DNA of 64,000 nt, from contig CM056380.1 in assembly GCA_029718625.1 (NCBI GenBank), forward strand, positions 47,765,576-47,829,575, in the 5' to 3' direction. Position numbers and translations under genes: made by a program. Positions 59,435 through 64,000 of the stretch are shown here, piece by piece. Position 1 is the stretch's first letter, and every line of letters starts with the position of its first letter. This DNA comes from Synaphobranchus kaupii (lineage: Eukaryota; Chordata; Actinopteri; Anguilliformes; Synaphobranchidae). The notes under the pieces are model-generated. The model searched no databases. It was not told the origin of the DNA and was given only the letters and a program-made list of their open reading frames with translations.

Positions 59435-62400
59435 ACGTACGCCACCTGGCGTACCTGGCGGCCTGGTCTTGGATGGGAAGCGACTGTGGAAATCCTGGAT
59501 TAGTGTTTGATCCAGGATGAGGCCCTTGTGGAGCCATGACCGCTCCTCAGGACCATACCCCTCCCAGTCCACGAGGTATTGGAAACCCCGACCCTTACGG
59601 CGGATGTCGATGATGCGGTCCACCGTATAGGCCGGGGCGTTGTTGATGACCCGGACAGGAGGAGGAGGGAGGGTAGGGGCACTGAGGGGGCTGGAGGCGA
59701 CAGGCTTGATTTGGGAAACATGAAAAACGGGGTAAACTTTGAGGGAGGCAGGGAGGGAGAGCTTGACGGAAACAGGGTTAACAAGACGTACAACAGGGAA
59801 GGGACCAATGAACCGGGGCCGAAGCTTTTTAGAGGAGGAGGGAAGGGAAATGTTGGACGTGGACAACCAGACCTGCTGACCGGCCCTGTATTTGGGGGCT
59901 GCGGTCCTGTGCAGGTCCGCCAGACGCTGTGACCGGGAATTGGAACGTAGGAGTGCGGTGCGTGCAAGCCTCCAAATGCGCTTGCATTTGAGGATGTGGG
60001 CCTTGACAGAGGGGACTGCTACCTCGGCCTCCTGGACCGACAGGAGAGGGGGTTGGTACCCTAACGAGCACTCGAAAGGGGATAACCCGGTGGAGGTACT
60101 CTTAAGGGAGTTGTGAGAGTACTCCACCCAGGGAAGGAAACGGCTCCAGGAGGCGGGGTTGCGAGCCGTGACGCACCGCAGGGCGGCCCCCAGGTCCTGG
60201 TTCGCCCTCTCTGCCTGGCCGTTCGACTGGGGATGGAAGCCAGACGAAAGACTGGCCGAGGCCCCCAGGGCTACACAGAACGCCTTCCAGACCTGGGAGG
60301 AGAATTGGGGCCCACGATCCGACACAATATCGGAAGGGATCCCGTGCAGCCTGACCACATGTACCACCAGGAGCTCCGCCGTTTCGAGGGCGGACGGGAG
60401 CTTGGGGAGGGGAATGAAGTGAACCGCCTTGGAGAACCGATCCACAATTGTCAGAATGACAGAGTTGCCCTCTGACAACGGCAGACCGGTTACAAAATCC
60501 ACCCCAATGTGGCTCCAAGGACGGCCCGGGACAGGGAGGGGAAGGAGATGACCAGAGGGAGGCTGGTGGGAAGCCTTGCTCCTGGCGCATACAGAGCAGG
60601 CCAGGACAAAGGCACGGGTATCCTCCTTGAGGGTGGGCCACCAAAAGCTCCTCCTGACGAGGGCGGTCGTCCTGGCAACACCTGGGTGACACGCCAGGCA
60701 GGAGGCGTGAACCCACTCAAGGACCTGGGAGCGGACGGAGTCGGGAACAAACAGGGAGGGGTTAGGGTTATTACGGGGGTCAGGGTGGGAAGTCTGGGCG
60801 GACCTCACGATCTCCTCAATCCTCCAGGAGACCGCAGCCACCATACAGGACGCTGGAAGAATGGTTTCGGGGTCAGCAGGACTGGAGGGAAGGGAAAACA
60901 CACGGGATAAGGCATCCGCCTTAATATTGCGGGAACCGGGGCGATAGGACAAAGAAAAATTAAACCGGGCAAAGAAAAGTGACCACCTAGCCTGTCTAGC
61001 ATTTAGCCTTTTGGCAGACCTTAAATAAATTAAATTCTGGTGGTCAGTTAAAACAACAAAGGGGGTACCTGCCCCCTCCAGCCAGTGGCGCCACTCCTCA
61101 AGAGCCAGCTTAATGGCAAGAAGCTCCCGATCCCCGACATCATAATTTCGCTCAGCGGAGGACAGCCTCCGGGAGAAAAAGGCACAGGGATGGAGCTTGT
61201 TGTCCAAGGCGGCACGTTGGGACAGAATGGCCCCCACGCCGGTGTCGGAGGCGTCCACCTCAATCGTAAATTGGCGGGAGGGATCAGGGTGGCAAAGAAT
61301 AGGGGCTGAGGAAAACCGTGTTTTGAGCTGTTCAAAAGCACGCTGGGCTTCGGGATTCCAACAGAAAGAAAAAGTAGTGGAGGTAAGTTTGGTAAGGGGG
61401 GCAGCAATGATACTGTAATTTCGGATAAAACGACGATAGAAATTAGCAAAACCAAGGAATTGTTGTAGGTGCTTACGAGAGGTGGGTTGGGGCCATTCCG
61501 TCACCGCCTTGACTTTGACTGGATCCGCCCGGATACTGCCCTCCTCAATAATGAAGCCGAGGAACGGGACTGAAGAGACGTGGAAGGAGCATTTCTCCGC
61601 CTTTACGAAGAGCTGGTTCTCGAGGAGCCGCTGGAGAACCTCCCGGACATGGAGAATGTGCTCCTGAGGGGACTTGGAAAAAATCAAAATGTCGTCAATG
61701 TAAACAAAAACAGTCTTACCCAACAGGTCTCGCAGTACGTCATTTACCATGCCCTGGAAGACTGCCGGGGCGTTAGTAAGGCCGAAAGGGACCACCAGGT
61801 ACTCATAGTGGCCCAACGGGGTATTGAAGGCAGTCTTCCACTCATCCCCCTCCCGTATGCGCACCAGGTGGTACGCATTACGGAGGTCGAGCTTGGTAAA
61901 AATGACGGCCTGCGAGAGGGGTTCAAAAGCAGTGTTAATGAGGGGGAGAGGATATTTGTTGCGGATAGTGATGGAATTGAGTCCCCGGTAGTCGATGCAG
62001 GGCCGTAGTGAGCCGTCCTTTTTCCCTACGAAAAAGAACCCAGCACCAACCGGAGAAGAGGAGGGACGGATGATGCCCGAGGCGAGGGACCCATGGATAT
62101 ATTCCTCCATGGCGAGTTTCTCTGGTCCCGACAGACTGTAGAGACGGCCGGACGGAAGTTTGGCTCCCGCCAATAGATCAATACAACAGTCGTACGGGCG
62201 GTGAGGAGGTAGGGACAGAGCACGTGATTTAGAAAAGGTGCGACTGAGGTCGTGATACTGTTTGGGAACGGTGGACATATCGGGTTCGGGTAGGTTGGTG
62301 CTGGGATTCTTGGACCCCGGAGGGGGAAGCGCGGAGCGGAGACAGCTAGCCAGGCAGTGGCCACTCCACGCCAGGATGCGTCCGCCCTGCCAGTCGATGT

Positions 62401-62842
62401 GTGGGTTATGGAGACGGAGCCAGGTCTGCCCTAAAACTATGGTTGACTGTTTGGAATTGATGAGGAGGAGTTGAATGCTCTCCCGGTGATTGCCGGAGAG
62501 GACAAGCTGTAAGGAAACGGTGGAGTGGGTCACTAACCCCAAACTCCGACCGTCTAAGGCGAAGGCAGTAATGGGCGATGGTAGAAGCTCCGTGGGGATG
62601 CCGGCCCTCTGGGCGAAGGTGGTGTCCATGAAGTTGGCGTCGGCTCCAGAGTCGATGAGAGCCGACGAAACTAAGGACTTGTCGCTCCACAGGAGAGTGG
62701 CCTTGAAAACTAGGCGATTCTGGGCTGCATGGCAGGGTATGATAGGGCTCGTCAGTACGCCCAGTTTAACTGGCGAGCCTATTCTTTTGGGCGGATGGGA
62801 CATGAGGCGATCTGGTGGCCAGGTTTGCCACAATAGAAGCAA
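59432..62842 (-). CDS. pol: Pol polyprotein, element 2 (PR-RT-RNase H-IN-chromodomain)
   Basis: Open frame of 1136 codons, co-linear with the Pol of element 1. Visible motifs in order: protease [22 protein letters not shown] and VYIDDILIF; RNase [24 protein letters not shown] and ADALSR; integrase His/Cys finger (CHPGVAR...CSVCARSK) and the catalytic blocks [19 protein letters not shown] and [12 protein letters not shown]; the GPF motif (RFIGPFPVV); and a chromodomain ([15 protein letters not shown]) near the C-terminus. No stop, frameshift or lost catalytic residue was seen. Entry is expected by -1 frameshift at 62785-62791, not at the first Met (62842). Together with the identical LTR overlap this suggests a recently mobile, possibly still competent copy. 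Confidence 0.97.
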   Translation of the reverse strand: MLLLWQTWPPDRLMSHPPKRIGSPVKLGVLTSPIIPCHAAQNRLVFKATLLWSDKSLVSSALIDSGADANFMDTTFAQRAGIPTELLPSPITAFALDGRSLGLVTHSTVSLQLVLSGNHRESIQLLLINSKQSTIVLGQTWLRLHNPHIDWQGGRILAWSGHCLASCLRSALPPPGSKNPSTNLPEPDMSTVPKQYHDLSRTFSKSRALSLPPHRPYDCCIDLLAGAKLPSGRLYSLSGPEKLAMEEYIHGSLASGIIRPSSSPVGAGFFFVGKKDGSLRPCIDYRGLNSITIRNKYPLPLINTAFEPLSQAVIFTKLDLRNAYHLVRIREGDEWKTAFNTPLGHYEYLVVPFGLTNAPAVFQGMVNDVLRDLLGKTVFVYIDDILIFSKSPQEHILHVREVLQRLLENQLFVKAEKCSFHVSSVPFLGFIIEEGSIRADPVKVKAVTEWPQPTSRKHLQQFLGFANFYRRFIRNYSIIAAPLTKLTSTTFSFCWNPEAQRAFEQLKTRFSSAPILCHPDPSRQFTIEVDASDTGVGAILSQRAALDNKLHPCAFFSRRLSSAERNYDVGDRELLAIKLALEEWRHWLEGAGTPFVVLTDHQNLIYLRSAKRLNARQARWSLFFARFNFSLSYRPGSRNIKADALSRVFSLPSSPADPETILPASCMVAAVSWRIEEIVRSAQTSHPDPRNNPNPSLFVPDSVRSQVLEWVHASCLACHPGVARTTALVRRSFWWPTLKEDTRAFVLACSVCARSKASHQPPSGHLLPLPVPGRPWSHIGVDFVTGLPLSEGNSVILTIVDRFSKAVHFIPLPKLPSALETAELLVVHVVRLHGIPSDIVSDRGPQFSSQVWKAFCVALGASASLSSGFHPQSNGQAERANQDLGAALRCVTARNPASWSRFLPWVEYSHNSLKSTSTGLSPFECSLGYQPPLLSVQEAEVAVPSVKAHILKCKRIWRLARTALLRSNSRSQRLADLHRTAAPKYRAGQQVWLSTSNISLPSSSKKLRPRFIGPFPVVRLVNPVSVKLSLPASLKVYPVFHVSQIKPVASSPLSAPTLPPPPVRVINNAPAYTVDRIIDIRRKGRGFQYLVDWEGYGPEERSWLHKGLILDQTLIQDFHSRFPSKTRPPGTPGGVR
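62746..62791 (-). promoter_or_regulatory. -1 ribosomal frameshift site with hairpin, element 2
   Basis: Slippery C-CCA-AAA (62785-62791), five-base spacer, then GGCTCG (62774-62779) paired with CGAGCC (62746-62751), a C/A mismatch, and CAGT (62769-62772) paired with ACTG (62753-62756). Compared with element 1 one A-T pair has become G-C on both sides, which supports the hairpin. Confidence 0.88.
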
Positions 62843-63735
62843 GACCTGGATCGCTGACGACGTTGGCGCTCTGCAGAGTTGACCGCAACTCTGCCCAGTT
62901 GCATGGGCTCCTCTTCGGAGACCCCAGACGCCGCCCTGAATCCAGAAGCAGAAGGGTGAGAGCGTATATGAGGAAGGTGACCGGGATTCCCCCCACGCTC
63001 ACGGGCCCGGATACGAAGACGGTTGTCGACTGCTATGGCCAGGCTAATCAGGCTATTGAGGGAGGTTGATTCCTCACGGGTGGCTAGTTGGTCTTTGAGC
63101 TCCTCGCTGAGTGCCTGGCGGAAAGCCCCCTGAAGGGCGGTGTCGTTCCATCCGGACTCCGCGGCGAGGGTACGGAATTGGATGGCCATCTCTGCGACGC
63201 TGCGACTCCCCTGACGGACCTGAAGTAGGCGCTGAGTTGCATCTCGCCCACAGGTAGGGTGGTCAAACACGCGCCGCATCTCGGCGGTGAAGGCAGCGAA
63301 GTTGTTGCAGAGCGCGGCTTGGCTATCCCAGATGGATGTAGCCCACTCCAGGGCACCTCCTCCCAGGCTGCTCATGATGAACGCGATCTTACATGGGTCG
63401 GAGGCGAAGGAGGAGGGCTGCATCCGGAAGACAATGTCGCATTTCATCAGAAATTCGCGACATTTCCCCAATTCCCCGCGGAATAGCTCAGGATGTTGAA
63501 CGCGAGGCTCACGAAATGAAGCGGACACAGGAGGGTCCGCCGGGGGATCCGGTGCGGGCGGTGTAGGGCCCAATGGAATACGCGGAAGCGGCTGGTGAAG
63601 AGACAGCTGCGTAACTTGTTCCGTGATGCCCCTCAGCACTTCCAACACGTCGTCCAGACGACGGCCCTGTTGGTCGCTGACCGCAGTTTGGCAGGAGAAG
63701 GCGTGCCGAATCTGCTCCAGGTCGGCTGGGTCCAT
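62779..63735 (-). CDS. gag: Gag polyprotein, element 2
   Basis: 318 codons, starting 19 bases after the 5' LTR. Same layout as Gag of element 1: an N-terminal heptad-like segment (residues 1-45), a proline-rich linker (about 48-72), a capsid region ([27 protein letters not shown]), a basic linker, and a CCHC knuckle at C299, C302, H307 and C312. It is nine residues shorter, mainly in the linkers and at the C-terminus, where the stop comes three codons earlier relative to the knuckle. Intact; particle formation and RNA binding are inferred from the family. Confidence 0.94.
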   Translation of the reverse strand: MDPADLEQIRHAFSCQTAVSDQQGRRLDDVLEVLRGITEQVTQLSLHQPLPRIPLGPTPPAPDPPADPPVSASFREPRVQHPELFRGELGKCREFLMKCDIVFRMQPSSFASDPCKIAFIMSSLGGGALEWATSIWDSQAALCNNFAAFTAEMRRVFDHPTCGRDATQRLLQVRQGSRSVAEMAIQFRTLAAESGWNDTALQGAFRQALSEELKDQLATREESTSLNSLISLAIAVDNRLRIRARERGGNPGHLPHIRSHPSASGFRAASGVSEEEPMQLGRVAVNSAERQRRQRSRSCFYCGKPGHQIASCPIRPKE

Positions 63736-63742
63736 GTTTTTG

Positions 63743-63753
63743 GCCAGTTCGTT
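63743..63753 (-). other. Primer binding site, self-priming type, element 2
   Basis: AACGAACTGGC one base after the 5' LTR end, identical to element 1, with its 11-base complement at 59119-59129 in the 3' LTR (the equivalent 5' LTR position is outside the window). Confidence 0.82.
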
Positions 63754-63754
63754 C

Positions 63755-64000
63755 TGTTACGTATCTGTTTACGGGACGAACCCAAGTGCAACGACCAGGA
63801 GACAGATTTCACAAAAGGGGTGTATTTAATAAATTAAGTGTTGGGGTAGTCCCAACACTGTACAGGAAAGGCAACACACACAGTAATACAAGGTCTTGCG
63901 CCTGGAAGCCCGGGGCGGGCTGCTCCAAGCCGGAGCTGGACTGGAGGTTCTGGAACGGGCTGTTCCAAACCGGAACTGGACTGGACTGGAACTGGACCGG
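63755..64000 (-). repeat. 5' LTR, element 2 (first 246 bases)
   Basis: Matches 58032-58277 base for base by eye. The remaining roughly 1.14 kb, including the promoter, is to the right of the window. Confidence 0.95.

Larger units (their letters stand above)
58032..64000 (-). mobile_element. Ty3/gypsy chromovirus (Tf1/sushi-type), element 2
   Basis: Complete 3' LTR (58032-59419), polypurine tract, pol, gag, primer binding site, and the first 246 bases of the 5' LTR (63755-64000). Both LTRs start TGTTACGTATCTG on the plus strand, and the 246 overlapping bases look identical by eye, so insertion is recent. Gag and pol are open. Same orientation and gene order as element 1, with clear sequence differences in pol, gag and especially the LTR, so the two are separate subfamily members, not a duplication of one insertion. 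Confidence 0.96.

Overview
The window is typical of non-coding DNA from a ray-finned fish. It is mostly AT-rich intergenic or intronic sequence with long (AC)n/(GT)n microsatellites, fish-type SINEs, L2-type LINE tails, Tc1-like and hAT-type miniature transposons, and two nearly complete Ty3/gypsy chromodomain retrotransposons. I recognise no host protein-coding exon, rRNA gene or true tRNA gene. The species cannot be named from this sequence; 'teleost' is an inference from the repeat families.

Edges. Both ends are occupied by related Tf1/sushi-type Ty3/gypsy (chromovirus) elements, both on the minus strand. Element 1 (1-5574) lacks most of its 3' LTR, which lies outside the window. Element 2 (58032-64000) has a complete 3' LTR, intact gag and pol, and the first 246 bases of its 5' LTR, which look identical to the matching part of the 3' LTR. 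Both copies keep an open gag, an open 1136-codon pol in the -1 frame (protease, RT, RNase H, integrase, chromodomain), a CCCAAAA slippery site with a hairpin downstream, a G-rich polypurine tract fused to the pol stop codon, and a primer binding site complementary to the predicted 5' end of the element's own RNA. That last feature is the hallmark of self-primed reverse transcription.

Middle, 5.6-58.0 kb. This is a patchwork of single-copy DNA and repeats: a paired TIR element (7.4 and 9.2 kb), a tRNA-derived SINE (8.1 kb), a 5'-truncated LINE with RT motifs (11.8-13.6 kb), a degenerate minisatellite (13.9 kb), several long foldback elements (18.0, 20.1, 22.0, 23.4, 26.4 kb), an L2-type LINE remnant (24.4 kb), a CpG-rich patch (29.5 kb), a nested transposon cluster with an unusual hairpin-rich tandem block (34.4-38.8 kb), a 286-codon open frame of unknown meaning (39.8 kb), a two-member long-TIR family (41.9 and 56.2 kb), hAT-type MITEs with perfect 8-bp target duplications (18.0, 43.3, 46.2 kb), SINEs (45.6, 47.1 kb), a 63-copy 19-bp satellite (51.45-52.65 kb), a Tc1-like deletion derivative (55.4 kb) and a Tx1/L1-like LINE end (57.1 kb).

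How the parts work together. Only the two gypsy elements look potentially functional. Gag forms the particle. Frameshifted Gag-Pol supplies the enzymes, the RNA 5' end would prime its own minus strand, and the chromodomain would guide integration. Everything else appears non-autonomous or decayed. Stretches said to hold nothing were read by eye only; conserved non-coding elements cannot be excluded there.
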